DNA of 64,000 bases from an uncultured Clostridia bacterium (GTDB lineage Bacteria > Bacillota > Clostridia > Christensenellales > Borkfalkiaceae). Shown piece by piece: positions 8,790 to 17,607 of this stretch. The notes beneath the pieces were generated by a model, which was given only the letters and a program-made list of their open reading frames with translations, was not told the DNA's origin and ran no database searches. Each line of letters begins with the position of its first letter. Position 1 is the first letter of the stretch. The position numbers were made by a program, and so were the translations under genes. The stretch is taken from contig CALVUC010000005.1 of the NCBI GenBank assembly GCA_944363395.1, positions 1 through 64,000 on the forward strand, written 5' to 3'.

Positions 8790-10097
8790 TTATTGCGGTT
8801 TTCCTTTGCGGGCGCGCGTCTTTGCGACCTGCTGCTCATAGCCGTACGCGCTCGGGCGGTAGTAGACGTGTCCCTTCAGGGAATCGGGCAGATACTGCTG
8901 CTCCACCCATCCGCCGTAGTCATGCGGGAAGAGGTACTTCGTGCTCTCGAGCTTCATCTCGCGGCTGCCGTATGAGGTATCGCGCAGATAGGAAGGCACG
9001 TTGTCGTCACGGTTGACGCGCGCGTCCCTCTGCGCCGCGAGCATCGCGTTCTTGACGGAATAGCTCTTTTCCGCCTCGCAGACATAGATGATCGCTTCGG
9101 AGAGCGGGATGAGTCCCTCGGGATAGCCCATGTTCTGAAAAGCGGTGAGCGCCGCCGTCGCGACGACGAGCGCGTTGGGGTCCGCCATACCGACGTCCTC
9201 GGCGGAGTGCGCCATCAGACGGCGCAAAACGAGCATGGGATCGCAGCCGCCCTCGATGAGGCGCATCGCGTAATAGAGCGCCGCGTCCGCATCGCTGCCC
9301 CGCAGCGACTTGCAGAACGCCGAGAGAAGGTCGTAATAGAGATCCTCGTTGTAGGAGAGCGCCTTTCGCTGGATGGACTGCTCGGCATCGGAGAGGCTGA
9401 CGCGGATGACGCCGTCCTGCTGCGCGGGAGTCGTGAGAACGGCGAGCTCGAGCGCGTTGTACGCCGTCCGCAGGTCGCCGCCCGCCATCTCCGCGATATG
9501 ATCGAGCGCCGTGTCCTCCACCTCGGCGGCGTAGCTTCCCAGCCCCTTGCGCTTATCGGAGAGCGCGCGTACGAGCGCGCCGCGGATATCAGCGACGGAG
9601 AGCGGCTTGAATTCAAACACGCGGCAGCGCGAGACGATCGCGGGCGTCATCGAGGCGTACGGATTCTCCGTCGTCGAGCCGATAAAGACGATCGTCCCCT
9701 GCTCGATCGCGGGCAGCAGCGAATCGGACTGCGTCTTGTTGAAACGGTGGCACTCGTCGAGCATCAGATAGGTGCGGCGGCCGTACATTTTCAGATCGTC
9801 GCGCGCCTTGTCGACGGCTTTCTTGACGTCCGCCACGCCCGCGTTGACGGCGTTGAGTTTGATGAACGAGGCGTTCGTGCGCGCCGCGATGACGTTGGCG
9901 AGCGTCGTCTTGCCCGTGCCGGGCGGGCCCCAGAAGATGCAGCTTCCGAGCCTGTCGAGCGCAATGGCGCGCCGCAGGAGGCTTCCCTCCGCAACGAGGT
10001 GCCTCTGCCCGACAAATTCCTCCATCGAGGTCGCCCGCATCCGTTCGGCGAGCGGCTTCGCCTTCTCTTCGTTGTCGTTGAAATCAAACAGATCCAT
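8790..10097 (-). CDS. rarA: Replication-associated recombination protein A
   Basis: AAA+ ATPase of the RarA/MgsA/WRNIP1 family, 435 residues, which acts at stalled replication forks and at single-strand/double-strand junctions. The N-terminal FVGQRHLV segment, Walker A GPPGTGKTT, Walker B YLMLDECHRF, sensor-1 region FIGSTTENP and the arginine-finger SRCRVFEF are all intact. The C-terminal half is the MgsA_AAA_assoc tetramerisation region, with SYGSREMKL and the final KGHVYYRPS. The start ATG shares one base with the TAA of the upstream patatin gene, so translation is coupled. Confidence 0.95.
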   Translation of the reverse strand: MDLFDFNDNEEKAKPLAERMRATSMEEFVGQRHLVAEGSLLRRAIALDRLGSCIFWGPPGTGKTTLANVIAARTNASFIKLNAVNAGVADVKKAVDKARDDLKMYGRRTYLMLDECHRFNKTQSDSLLPAIEQGTIVFIGSTTENPYASMTPAIVSRCRVFEFKPLSVADIRGALVRALSDKRKGLGSYAAEVEDTALDHIAEMAGGDLRTAYNALELAVLTTPAQQDGVIRVSLSDAEQSIQRKALSYNEDLYYDLLSAFCKSLRGSDADAALYYAMRLIEGGCDPMLVLRRLMAHSAEDVGMADPNALVVATAALTAFQNMGYPEGLIPLSEAIIYVCEAEKSYSVKNAMLAAQRDARVNRDDNVPSYLRDTSYGSREMKLESTKYLFPHDYGGWVEQQYLPDSLKGHVYYRPSAYGYEQQVAKTRARKGKPQ

Positions 10098-10900
10098 TAT
10101 CCTTCGATCAGCTCCCCGATCCTCTCCCTGTTCGCCTTGCCGAGCGCATATCCCTGCCCGAAGGCAAAATCCAGCTGCTTGACTTTATACTGATCCATAT
10201 CGCCGAGTTCCGGTTCCAGCCACAGGTCGATGGAGCGCCGTCTCGACTTTCTTTTACTGTGCGTCACGCGCGTATCGATGACGTCGATATAGCGCAGGAA
10301 GGTCTCGATGAGGTTGGAGGGCTTTTGCTTCATGGTCGAGACGAGATCGCCCAGGACGTCCACCGCGACGATGACCTCCGCCCCCATCGGCTTGAGTTCC
10401 TTGACGGGGACGCGCTCCAGAACGCCGCCGTCCACGAGATACATTCCCTCCCGCTCCATCGGCGAGAACGCCCCCGGGACGGAGCCCGAAGCGAGCGCCG
10501 CGTCGATGACGCTGCCCGTCCTGAGTTCGACGGTCTTGCCCGAGACGAGATCGGTCGCCACGCAGCAAAAGGGGATGCGCAGTTCCTCGAAGCTCACGTC
10601 ATGCCCGATGAGTTCTTCCATGATCTTATGCGCCTTGGTCATGCGCAGCAGTCCGCTCGAGCGCAGCGGATTGACGTTGACGGTCGCGATGCGCGCAAGT
10701 TTTAATCCGAGCGCCGTATCCCTGATCTTCTCCACGGGAACGCCCGCGCAGTAGCAGGCGCCGACGATGGCGCCCATCGAACAGCCCGAGACACAGTCGG
10801 CGCGGATGCCCGCCTCCTCGAGCGCATATAAAAATCCGACGTGCGCGACCCCGCGCGCCCCGCCCGCCCCGAGGGCGAGCCCCAATTTCTTTTTGCTCAT
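10097..10900 (-). CDS. Patatin-like phospholipase (RssA/NTE type)
   Basis: 267-residue predicted serine lipid hydrolase with a Ser-Asp dyad. The oxyanion glycine loop is GAGGARGVAH (residues 11-20), the nucleophile elbow is GCSMG with Ser41, and the partner Asp sits in YLVDGG. There is no signal peptide, so it is likely cytoplasmic or peripheral to the membrane. Substrate unknown. The start ATG has GGAGGGAG upstream. It is translationally coupled to rarA, an unusual pairing with no known functional link. A second patatin gene lies at 28478-29326. Confidence 0.9.
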   Translation of the reverse strand: MSKKKLGLALGAGGARGVAHVGFLYALEEAGIRADCVSGCSMGAIVGACYCAGVPVEKIRDTALGLKLARIATVNVNPLRSSGLLRMTKAHKIMEELIGHDVSFEELRIPFCCVATDLVSGKTVELRTGSVIDAALASGSVPGAFSPMEREGMYLVDGGVLERVPVKELKPMGAEVIVAVDVLGDLVSTMKQKPSNLIETFLRYIDVIDTRVTHSKRKSRRRSIDLWLEPELGDMDQYKVKQLDFAFGQGYALGKANRERIGELIEG

Positions 10901-10930
10901 AACCTGCTCCCTCCTGCCGTATATTGCAGT

Positions 10931-11857
10931 GTGAAGTCCCGTTTGACGAGCGCCGCGTACACCCTGACGGTCACGGCGGCACTCCTTGCGTTTTTGCTAT
11001 ATCCCGCCCGCTGCCTCGCGGCGGTCTCGGACGGCGTCTCGCTGTGGGCGGCAAGCGTCCTGCCCGCGGCGCTCCCCTTCCTGTTCCTGACGGGGATGTT
11101 CGCGGGAACGCCCCTCTTTGCGCGGCTCGGACGCCGCCTCTCTCCCCTCTTTTCCGCTCTGGGCGTCCCCGGGGCGGGCGGGGGCTGTTTTCTTTTGTCC
11201 GTCCTCTCGGGCTATCCCGCGGGCGCAAAGAGCGCCGCGGATCTGTGCGGACATTTCCCGCGGCGGGCGCGCTTTTACACCGCCTGTCTCGCCTCGACGA
11301 GCGGACCCGCCTTTCTCGTCGGCGTGCTCGGCACGGCGATGGCGCGCAGCCCAGCGCTCGGCTGGATCATGCTGCTTTCGCACGTCCTCGGCGTGCTGCT
11401 CCCCGTCCTACTGCTCGCCCGTCTCCGCCCCGCCGAAGGACACGCCGCGATCGTCCCGCCCGCAGCGTCCCTTTCCGAAACGCTCTCCGCCTCCGTCCTC
11501 GCGGTGCTGACGGTGGGCGGCGCGGTCGCGCTCTTTTACGCCTTCGGGCAGATGCTTCTGGACGTCCTTGCGCCCCTCTCTCTCCCCGCGCCCGTCGCGG
11601 CGCTCCTGACGGGACTGCTCGAAATGACTTCGGGCTGCGCAGCGCTGCTTAAAAAGCCCTCCGCCCTTTCGGCGGCGCTGTGCGTCTTTTTGGTGACGTT
11701 CGGGGGGCTGTGCGTCCTCGTCCAGCAATGGACCTTTCTTGCAAAGCTTGGGATCTCCTGCCCGAAATTCCTTGCCGTCAAGTTCGTACAGGCGCTGACG
11801 GCGGCGCTGCTTTGCTATCTCATATCGACGTGGGGCGCGCCGTGGGGCGCGTCGTAG
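10931..11857 (+). CDS. YlbJ-like (sporulation/nucleoside-recognition) membrane protein
   Basis: Polytopic membrane protein of about 308 residues with eight or so hydrophobic segments. Motifs SGYPAGAKSAADL and STSGPAFLVGVLG match the Gate/nucleoside-recognition domain of YlbJ and SpoIIM-like sporulation membrane proteins. In B. subtilis YlbJ is needed for spore cortex or calcium dipicolinate functions. The best start I can find is GTG 10931, which has no convincing ribosome site; the upstream region is shared with the divergent patatin gene. The 3' end runs 43 bases into the 3' end of pheA on the other strand. It is one of the few possible sporulation links in the window. Confidence 0.75.
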   Translation: MKSRLTSAAYTLTVTAALLAFLLYPARCLAAVSDGVSLWAASVLPAALPFLFLTGMFAGTPLFARLGRRLSPLFSALGVPGAGGGCFLLSVLSGYPAGAKSAADLCGHFPRRARFYTACLASTSGPAFLVGVLGTAMARSPALGWIMLLSHVLGVLLPVLLLARLRPAEGHAAIVPPAASLSETLSASVLAVLTVGGAVALFYAFGQMLLDVLAPLSLPAPVAALLTGLLEMTSGCAALLKKPSALSAALCVFLVTFGGLCVLVQQWTFLAKLGISCPKFLAVKFVQALTAALLCYLISTWGAPWGAS

Positions 11858-12642
11858 ACGCCGAGGATGCGGAAGGTGCGCGCATTGCCCTGCGCTTCGG
11901 CGAGCGCCTCGCGCACCGTGCGGTCGGCAAGATCGCCGTCGATGGCGATGAAAAAGCGGTATTCCCCCGGCACGTTGCGGATGGGACGGCTCTCGATGCG
12001 CGTCAGGTTGATCCCGCGTCCCGAGAACGCCCGCAGCAGCGCAAGGAGGCTCCCGGGGCGGTGTTCGCACACGGCGACGAAGAACACGGTATGCCCCTGT
12101 CCGGGCAACCCCTCGGCGCGGCGGCGGATGAGAAAGAACTGCGTGAAGTTATTCTTCTCGTTGGCGATGTTCTCCGCGGAGAGCACGACCCCCGCCTTGT
12201 GCGCGTGCGCGCCGACGATGCCCGCCGAATGCGGGTCGAGCAGGGAGAGGCTCCTTGCCGTACTGTCCGTAAAGATGCACTCCGCCTGCGGCAGGCGCGC
12301 GGCAAGAAATTCCGAGCATTGCCCGATCGCCTGCTCGTGCGAGTAGACGCGGCGGATGTCGGAGAGCGGCACCCCTTCGAGCGTCGCAAGGCGGTGATCG
12401 ATCTTTATGACGGTCTGCGCGACGGCGCACACGTCCTGCGTCTCCAGAAGGTCGAGATTTTGCAGCACGCCCCCCTGGATGGAGTTTTCGATGGGGATGA
12501 CGCCGCAGTCCGCCTCGCCCGACGTGACCGCACGGAACACGGCGGGAAAATTGGGCAGCAGCCACGCCTCATGCCGCGGGCAAAGCCGCGATGCGGCGAG
12601 TTCGGAATAGCTTCCCTCAGGACCGAGACAGGCGGCGCGCAT
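11815..12642 (-). CDS. pheA: Prephenate dehydratase
   Basis: Converts prephenate to phenylpyruvate in phenylalanine synthesis. The 275-residue monofunctional enzyme has the catalytic domain first (GPEGSYSE, then IPIENSIQGGV) and an ACT domain with ESRPIRNVPGEYRFF in the last 80 residues for phenylalanine feedback. The usual TRF motif reads TQF (in NNFTQFFLI), so the arginine is replaced; the catalytic threonine is kept. There is no chorismate mutase domain. The start is ATG 12642, overlapping the aroF stop (TGATG), behind GGAGAAGG. Its last 43 bases overlap the convergent YlbJ-like gene. It sits at the end of the dgt-to-pheA gene run. Confidence 0.94.
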   Translation of the reverse strand: MRAACLGPEGSYSELAASRLCPRHEAWLLPNFPAVFRAVTSGEADCGVIPIENSIQGGVLQNLDLLETQDVCAVAQTVIKIDHRLATLEGVPLSDIRRVYSHEQAIGQCSEFLAARLPQAECIFTDSTARSLSLLDPHSAGIVGAHAHKAGVVLSAENIANEKNNFTQFFLIRRRAEGLPGQGHTVFFVAVCEHRPGSLLALLRAFSGRGINLTRIESRPIRNVPGEYRFFIAIDGDLADRTVREALAEAQGNARTFRILGVYDAPHGAPHVDMR

Positions 12643-13667
12643 CACGCCTTCTCCGCGATATCGAGGATGAGCCGCTCGGTATCCTCCCAGCCGAGGCAGG
12701 GATCGGTGATGGACTTGCCGAACACGATATCGTGCTGCTGGTTGCCCTCGACGAGGAAACTCTCGATCATGAATCCCTTGACGATCTTCTTGAAATCTTT
12801 GTCGTAGTTGCGGTTTTGCAGCACTTCCTCGACGATGCGGATCTGCTGATGGAAGCGCTTCCCCGAGTTGGAATGGTTGGCGTCGATGACGACGGCGGGA
12901 TTTTTCAGTTCGCCGTTGTCGGCATACCCGCGGAAGACGCGCATGACCGTCTCATAGTGATAGTTGGGGATGTCGTTGCCGTAGTTGTCCACCCTGCCGC
13001 GCAGCACGACGTGCGCATAGGGATTGCCCTGCGTCGAGACCTGATAGTTGTGATACTTAAAGACCTGCGGGCTCTGCGCCGCAAAGACCGAATTGAGCGC
13101 GACGGCAATGCTCCCGCCCATCGGGTTCTTGATGCCGACGGGAAGTTCGATGCCGCTCGAGACGAGCCGATGAAGCTGATTTTCGCTCGAACGCGCGCCG
13201 ACGGCGACATAGGTCAGAAGATCTTCGACATAGGCGTAGTTTTCGGGATAGAGCATCTCGTCCGCGCCCGAGAGCCCCGATTCCTCGATGGCGTGGATGT
13301 GCAGGTCGCGGATGGTGTAGATGCCCTTTAAGATATTCTCGCGGTTTTCGGGATCGGGCTGGGAGAACATCCCCTTATAGCCCACGCCCTTGGTACGCGG
13401 CTTGTTGGTATAGATGCGGGGAATGAGCACGAGCTTGTCCTTGACGCGCTCGTTGAGCTTCCCAAGCCTTCTCACATACTCCAGAACGGGCTTGCTCTCG
13501 TGCGCGGAGCAAGGTCCGACGATGACGAGGAGTTTGTCGCTCACGCCCGTGATGGCGTCCTTGGCGAGCGCATCCCGCTCCGCCTTGACCGCCGCAAGCG
13601 CCTTGGGCAGCGGCGTTTCCGCAACGATCTCCTCCGCCGAGGGGATCTCGATCTGTTTTTCAAACAT
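12642..13667 (-). CDS. aroF: 3-deoxy-7-phosphoheptulonate synthase, class I
   Basis: First enzyme of the shikimate pathway, joining phosphoenolpyruvate and erythrose 4-phosphate. The 341-residue protein is of the AroG/AroF alpha type: GPCSAHES near residue 55, IPRIYTNKPRTKGVGYKGM, the GARSSENQLHR element, NPMGGSIAVALN and the metal-binding DANHSNSGKR. The family is usually feedback-inhibited by an aromatic amino acid; which one cannot be read here. It overlaps coaD by 8 bases and pheA by 1, so supply of the pathway and its phenylalanine branch are co-expressed, away from the main aro cluster at 23571-27511. Confidence 0.96.
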   Translation of the reverse strand: MFEKQIEIPSAEEIVAETPLPKALAAVKAERDALAKDAITGVSDKLLVIVGPCSAHESKPVLEYVRRLGKLNERVKDKLVLIPRIYTNKPRTKGVGYKGMFSQPDPENRENILKGIYTIRDLHIHAIEESGLSGADEMLYPENYAYVEDLLTYVAVGARSSENQLHRLVSSGIELPVGIKNPMGGSIAVALNSVFAAQSPQVFKYHNYQVSTQGNPYAHVVLRGRVDNYGNDIPNYHYETVMRVFRGYADNGELKNPAVVIDANHSNSGKRFHQQIRIVEEVLQNRNYDKDFKKIVKGFMIESFLVEGNQQHDIVFGKSITDPCLGWEDTERLILDIAEKA

Positions 13668-14145
13668 GGTTTTTTCCTTCTCTTTGAATGATATCGTAGA
13701 CCGCCGCGGGAACGTAATCCCGATAGGGCTTCCCGAAGGCGATACAGTTTTTGACCAATGTGGAACTCACCTGCAGGTGCTTCTGCTCCGCAGGGAGATA
13801 GAGCGTGATGAGCGTGTCGCTCAGATCGCGGCTCGCAAAGAAATCGGCGTTCTCGTACTCGAAATCGACGGCATTGCGCACGCCGCGCACATAGATATCC
13901 GTCCCCTCCCGCCTGAGGAGGTCGACGATGACGCCCTCCCAGCGCACCACCCTGACGCGCGGCTCGCCGGAAAAGACCGCCCGGATCATTTCTTCCCGCA
14001 CTTCGGGCGCGAACATCGCCCGCTTCTGCCTGTTCTCGGCAAGGGCGACGACGACCTCGTCAAACAGGCGCAGGCACTTTCTCACCGTGTCCTCGTGTCC
14101 GACGGTAAAGGGATCGAACGTCCCCGCAAACACACATTTTTTCAT
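13660..14145 (-). CDS. coaD: Phosphopantetheine adenylyltransferase
   Basis: Penultimate step of coenzyme A synthesis, transferring AMP from ATP to 4'-phosphopantetheine. 161 residues, the normal length. The nucleotidyltransferase motif is GTFDPFTVGHED (TxGH), and the C-terminal SSTLVKNCIAFG is the ISSTxVR-like element. The gene overlaps rsmD by four bases (ATGA) and aroF by eight. The rsmD-coaD pairing is conserved across many bacteria. Confidence 0.96.
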   Translation of the reverse strand: MKKCVFAGTFDPFTVGHEDTVRKCLRLFDEVVVALAENRQKRAMFAPEVREEMIRAVFSGEPRVRVVRWEGVIVDLLRREGTDIYVRGVRNAVDFEYENADFFASRDLSDTLITLYLPAEQKHLQVSSTLVKNCIAFGKPYRDYVPAAVYDIIQREGKNHV

Positions 14146-14672
14146 GACGTCCTCCCGAAAAAGGCGATCTTTGTCCTGCCGTAGCTGCGTCGGTCGACGG
14201 CTTCCCAGCCCGCGGGCGCCTCCTCCTCGCGCTCGCTCTCCCAGACGACGACGCCGCCTTCGGCGAGCAGTCCGCGCGCGGCGATGCGCCCGAGCACTTC
14301 CGCCGTGCAGTCCATCTTATAGGGCGGATCGCAGAAGATGACGTCAAAGGTCCCCGTCAGGCGCAGGAGGCACTCGGCGTAGCCTGCGCGCAGAACGGCG
14401 CCCGTCTCTTTGAGCGCCGCAAGATTTTTTTTGAGCACGGCAAGGCTTTGCGCGGAAACGTCGTTAAAGACCGCCTCGCGCGCCCCGCGCGAAAGGCTCT
14501 CCAACCCCAGCGCCCCGCTCCCGCAGAAGAGATCGAGCACGCGCGCCCCCGCAAGACGGGGCGCAAGGATCTGAAAGAGGGACTCCTTGACGCGGTCGGA
14601 CGTCGGACGGATCTCCTTGCCCGCAAACTCCGCGAGCACCCTGCCGCGGTGCTTTCCCGCAATGATCCTCAC
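14142..14672 (-). CDS. rsmD: 16S rRNA (guanine(966)-N2)-methyltransferase
   Basis: SAM-dependent methylation of G966 in 16S rRNA. 176 residues. The N-terminal RIIAGKHRGRVL, substrate segment IRPTSDRVKESLF, SAM-binding DLFCGSGALGLESLSRGA and catalytic DPPY (as FCDPPYKMD) are all present. It overlaps the membrane protein gene upstream and coaD downstream by four bases each, as is typical for a translationally coupled series. Confidence 0.95.
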   Translation of the reverse strand: MRIIAGKHRGRVLAEFAGKEIRPTSDRVKESLFQILAPRLAGARVLDLFCGSGALGLESLSRGAREAVFNDVSAQSLAVLKKNLAALKETGAVLRAGYAECLLRLTGTFDVIFCDPPYKMDCTAEVLGRIAARGLLAEGGVVVWESEREEEAPAGWEAVDRRSYGRTKIAFFGRTS

Positions 14673-15358
14673 TTCTTTTTCCCCGCCTCGTCTGCGCTGT
14701 CAAAGCGCTCCGTCTCCTCCGCCTTCTTCTTTTTCTGCACCATCGCGCCGACGATATAGAATACGCCGGTCACGATGACGGGCATGAGGACAAAGAGGAT
14801 GCTCCAGCCGCCGCTCACCGCGGGATAGCTGCCCGTCCAGTCGGGATAGAGCAGATTGCGCGCCCACTGGATGGGGAAGATCGCCCAGCCCGCGAACATG
14901 ACGAGGGCGAGTTCGCCCTGCGACCACGTTGCGGGAAGCGCGGCGAAGATGCCCATGATGATGACGGGGATCCCGATATAAAATCCGATGAGGAAGCCCT
15001 TCCACCAGCGAAATTCCTGTTCGGGGCTGTGATCGCCGCCCGATTGGATGCCGAACGCCGCGTTTCTGCGGTGGAGCTCCCCCGTCAGGAAGCTGTCATA
15101 GTGCAGCTTGCCGTACTGGAACGCGAGCGGCGCGTTGAATGCCGCACCCGCCAGGACGCACACGAGCCCGACCGCGACTTCGTAGATCTGCGTCCCGTCG
15201 GCGATGGCGTCGACGGCGAGCGCGATGAGGCTCATGAAGAGATACATCATGAAGGGCGTGACGGCGCGCAGGAAGCACACCTTCTGGATGCGCCAGAACA
15301 GCCGCCACTTTGTGAGCGGCTTTTTTGCTTTTTGCTTCTTCGGAAGTTCGTTTAACAT
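14669..15358 (-). CDS. Unrecognised membrane protein
   Basis: 229-residue protein, not recognised. A basic N-terminus (KKQKAKKPLTKWRLFWRIQK) is followed by hydrophobic stretches at about residues 30-50, 62-80, 125-150, 155-170 and 190-215, and a highly charged lysine-rich tail ending AGKKK. Both ends are probably cytoplasmic. A WSQGELALVMFAGWAIFPIQWARNLLYPDWTG stretch between the later helices (shown here only as a location, about residues 150-180) is rich in tryptophan. The start ATG 15358 follows GGAGG by four bases. It lies between the folate cyclo-ligase and rsmD with overlaps on both sides. Confidence 0.8.
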   Translation of the reverse strand: MLNELPKKQKAKKPLTKWRLFWRIQKVCFLRAVTPFMMYLFMSLIALAVDAIADGTQIYEVAVGLVCVLAGAAFNAPLAFQYGKLHYDSFLTGELHRRNAAFGIQSGGDHSPEQEFRWWKGFLIGFYIGIPVIIMGIFAALPATWSQGELALVMFAGWAIFPIQWARNLLYPDWTGSYPAVSGGWSILFVLMPVIVTGVFYIVGAMVQKKKKAEETERFDSADEAGKKK

Positions 15359-15906
15359 AAATCCTCCACGGGCAGAGCCCGTCTTTCGATCGGTCTGAGG
15401 CAACCCTCCTCGGTGACAACGGCGTGGAGCGGGACGTCCCACGCCTCATGCGGGAGGACCGCCCGCTGCGCCGCATAGGCGAGCCCGACGCGCTCCGTAT
15501 ACGGATGCGCGGCAAAATAGGCGTCGTAAAACCCTCCCCCGTAACCGAGGCGGTACCCCTCGTCGTCAAACGCGAGCAGGGGCGCGAGCGTCACCTCGCA
15601 GGGCGTGTCCTCGCCCGAAGGGGGCGCGGGGATGCCGTACGCCCCCGCCGTCAACGGCGCATAGGGTACGGCGAGCATGACGCCGTTCTCGATACGCGGC
15701 ACGCACACGCGCTTCCCGCACCGGATCAGGCGTCGGATGAGCGCGTCCGTCGCGACCTCCGTACGCACGGAGACGTAGAGAAAAAAACTCGTCCTGTCCC
15801 CGAACAGGGAGAGTACCCTGTCCGCGATCGCGCCGTCCTTCTCCTCCGAGCGGGCGGCGGCGCGGATGCGGGCATATTCTTCCCGCAGCGATCGCTTATC
15901 GCTCAT
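15352..15906 (-). CDS. 5-formyltetrahydrofolate cyclo-ligase
   Basis: ATP-dependent conversion of 5-formyltetrahydrofolate to 5,10-methenyltetrahydrofolate, returning folate to the one-carbon pool. 184 residues of the FAU1/YgfA family. The C-terminal GYRLGYGGGFYDAYF motif is diagnostic, and the N-terminal LREEYARIRAA helix with basic residues fits. It overlaps alr by 11 bases and the following membrane protein gene by 7. Confidence 0.93.
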   Translation of the reverse strand: MSDKRSLREEYARIRAAARSEEKDGAIADRVLSLFGDRTSFFLYVSVRTEVATDALIRRLIRCGKRVCVPRIENGVMLAVPYAPLTAGAYGIPAPPSGEDTPCEVTLAPLLAFDDEGYRLGYGGGFYDAYFAAHPYTERVGLAYAAQRAVLPHEAWDVPLHAVVTEEGCLRPIERRALPVEDLC

Positions 15907-16864
15907 ACACCTTCCTCATGCCTTTTCCGATGCTCACGAGCGCCTCATACGCCGTCGTGCCGCACTTTTCTGCATAAGTCGCCGCATTTTCGAGCACGCA
16001 GACGCGCTCTCCGACCGCGGCATCCCCCTGCCGTACGCAGGCGTCCATGCACAGCGGTCCCGTACCGCAAAGACCCTCGCCGCGGAAAAAACCGTCGCCG
16101 TATCCGACGCCGAGCGTATACAGCCGCGCCGCGCCGCGGGGCGCGCGGGCATATCCCGCGCCGCCGCCCACACGCTCGGTCCCATGCAGCACTTCGGCAT
16201 ACACCTTCATCGCGGGGAGCACCCCCTCCGCCCCGTAGCCGTACAGCCCGAGCCCGGGACGCACGGCGTCGTAGAGCGCGCCGCCCGCGGCAATGCCGCC
16301 CGTCGCGGCGATATGGCGCACGGCGCGGGGAAAATGCTGCCGCACGCGCGCCGCGCACCCTTCAAAGACGGCATTCTGTGCTCCGCGCGCGCAGGCATCG
16401 GCGGCGGCGTAATAGTGAGAGAACACCCCCTCGACGCGCAGCCCGCGCGAGCGCGCCTCCGCGCAGGCGCGTCCCGTCTCCTGCGGTGCAAACCCATAGC
16501 GGTTCATCCCCGTGTTGACGGCGAGATGGACGCGCCCCCTGCAAAAGGCAAGCGAACGCATGGATCCCGCCGCAAGGATGAGCCCGTACGCCTCGGCGCG
16601 CAGTCCCTCCTCCATACAGGAGGGAGGCGTGAGGACGAGGATATCGGACAGGATGCCCGCGCAGCGGAGCGCCGCGCCCTCGTCCACCGTCGCGACGGCG
16701 AACATTGCGGCTTCGCCCGAAAGCGCGTGCGCGACCGCGGCGGCGCCGTGTCCGTAGCCGTCGTTCTTGACGACGGCGATGAGCGCGGCCCCCGCCCTCC
16801 GTTTGAGGAGACGGGCGTTCCGGACGATGGCGGAAAGGGAGACGACGGCAACGGGTGACTGCAT
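15896..16864 (-). CDS. alr: Alanine racemase
   Basis: PLP enzyme making D-alanine for peptidoglycan. The N-terminal TIM barrel has the PLP-lysine motif AVVKNDGYGHG (Lys near residue 33). The substrate-side MNRYGF and the C-terminal domain with VGYGDGFFRG and MDACVRQGD are recognisable. At 322 residues it is shorter than the usual 360-390; several surface loops, not catalytic motifs, appear trimmed. The start is ATG 16864. The gap of 33 bases to the DUF164 gene keeps it within the same gene run. A VanT-like serine racemase is less likely because no transmembrane domain is attached. Confidence 0.92.
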   Translation of the reverse strand: MQSPVAVVSLSAIVRNARLLKRRAGAALIAVVKNDGYGHGAAAVAHALSGEAAMFAVATVDEGAALRCAGILSDILVLTPPSCMEEGLRAEAYGLILAAGSMRSLAFCRGRVHLAVNTGMNRYGFAPQETGRACAEARSRGLRVEGVFSHYYAAADACARGAQNAVFEGCAARVRQHFPRAVRHIAATGGIAAGGALYDAVRPGLGLYGYGAEGVLPAMKVYAEVLHGTERVGGGAGYARAPRGAARLYTLGVGYGDGFFRGEGLCGTGPLCMDACVRQGDAAVGERVCVLENAATYAEKCGTTAYEALVSIGKGMRKVYER

Positions 16865-16897
16865 ACCATCATCCTATGCCGCGCAGGCGCCTTCCGT

Positions 16898-17596
16898 TCA
16901 CTCTTTATAGACGAACCTGTGACAGTTCTCGCACTCGACGACGTTGCCGCCCGCAAGTTTTCCCTGCTGCGCGAGCGGGAAATCCATGCCGCACACGCAT
17001 CTGTCGCCCGAGAGCGGGACGATGATGGGGAAAATGCGCTCCTTGCGCTTCTGCTGATACTTTTTGAGCGTCTCGTGCGGGAGCTTGCCCGCGATGGCGG
17101 CAAGTTTTGCGTTGATCTCCTTCACTTCCTCCGCGTGCTCCGCCTTGAGGGCGTCGTACTTCTCTTTGTACTCCTTGTACTGCTTCTGCATCTGGACGCC
17201 CTGTTTCTTGAAGCGTTCGTACTCTTCCGCCGTCGCCGAAATATCGGCGGTGAGCTTTTGCAGCTCCCCTTTGAGCGCGCGCAGACGGTCGAGCAGCGTC
17301 TGGGCGTTCTTCTTGTAGAAAGAGACGTCGCCGCCCTCGTCCACCATCTCGTCGAGATCGGCGTACTCGGCGATCTGCCGCCCGATCTCCTCCGAGCGCC
17401 GCGCGAGATCGTCGCGCAGGTTTTTCAGATCCTGCGCCCGCTTGTCCTGCGCTTCGAACTTTTCGCGCGCGGATTCCATGAACTTCTTTGCCTGGACGAA
17501 TTTTCTGCGGACGTCGCTCGAAGAGATCGACTGCTCGATCTCGCGCAGGCGCGCGTCCACCTTCTGATATTCCAAAAGATCCTGTAATACCGACAT
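16898..17596 (-). CDS. DUF164-type coiled-coil zinc-ribbon protein
   Basis: 232-residue protein of the CT398/DUF164 family. Residues 1-170 form a long antiparallel coiled coil rich in Glu, Lys and Gln. The C-terminus is a C4 zinc ribbon (CVCGMDF, then CENCHRF). Family members are proposed nucleic-acid-binding or adaptor proteins and are often located next to Nif3 and TrmK genes, exactly as here. The exact role is unknown. The start is ATG 17596, 11 bases after the Nif3 stop, behind AAAGGAG; the longer frame upstream lies inside the Nif3 gene. Confidence 0.9.
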   Translation of the reverse strand: MSVLQDLLEYQKVDARLREIEQSISSSDVRRKFVQAKKFMESAREKFEAQDKRAQDLKNLRDDLARRSEEIGRQIAEYADLDEMVDEGGDVSFYKKNAQTLLDRLRALKGELQKLTADISATAEEYERFKKQGVQMQKQYKEYKEKYDALKAEHAEEVKEINAKLAAIAGKLPHETLKKYQQKRKERIFPIIVPLSGDRCVCGMDFPLAQQGKLAGGNVVECENCHRFVYKE

Positions 17597-17607
17597 AACT
17601 TTCTCCT

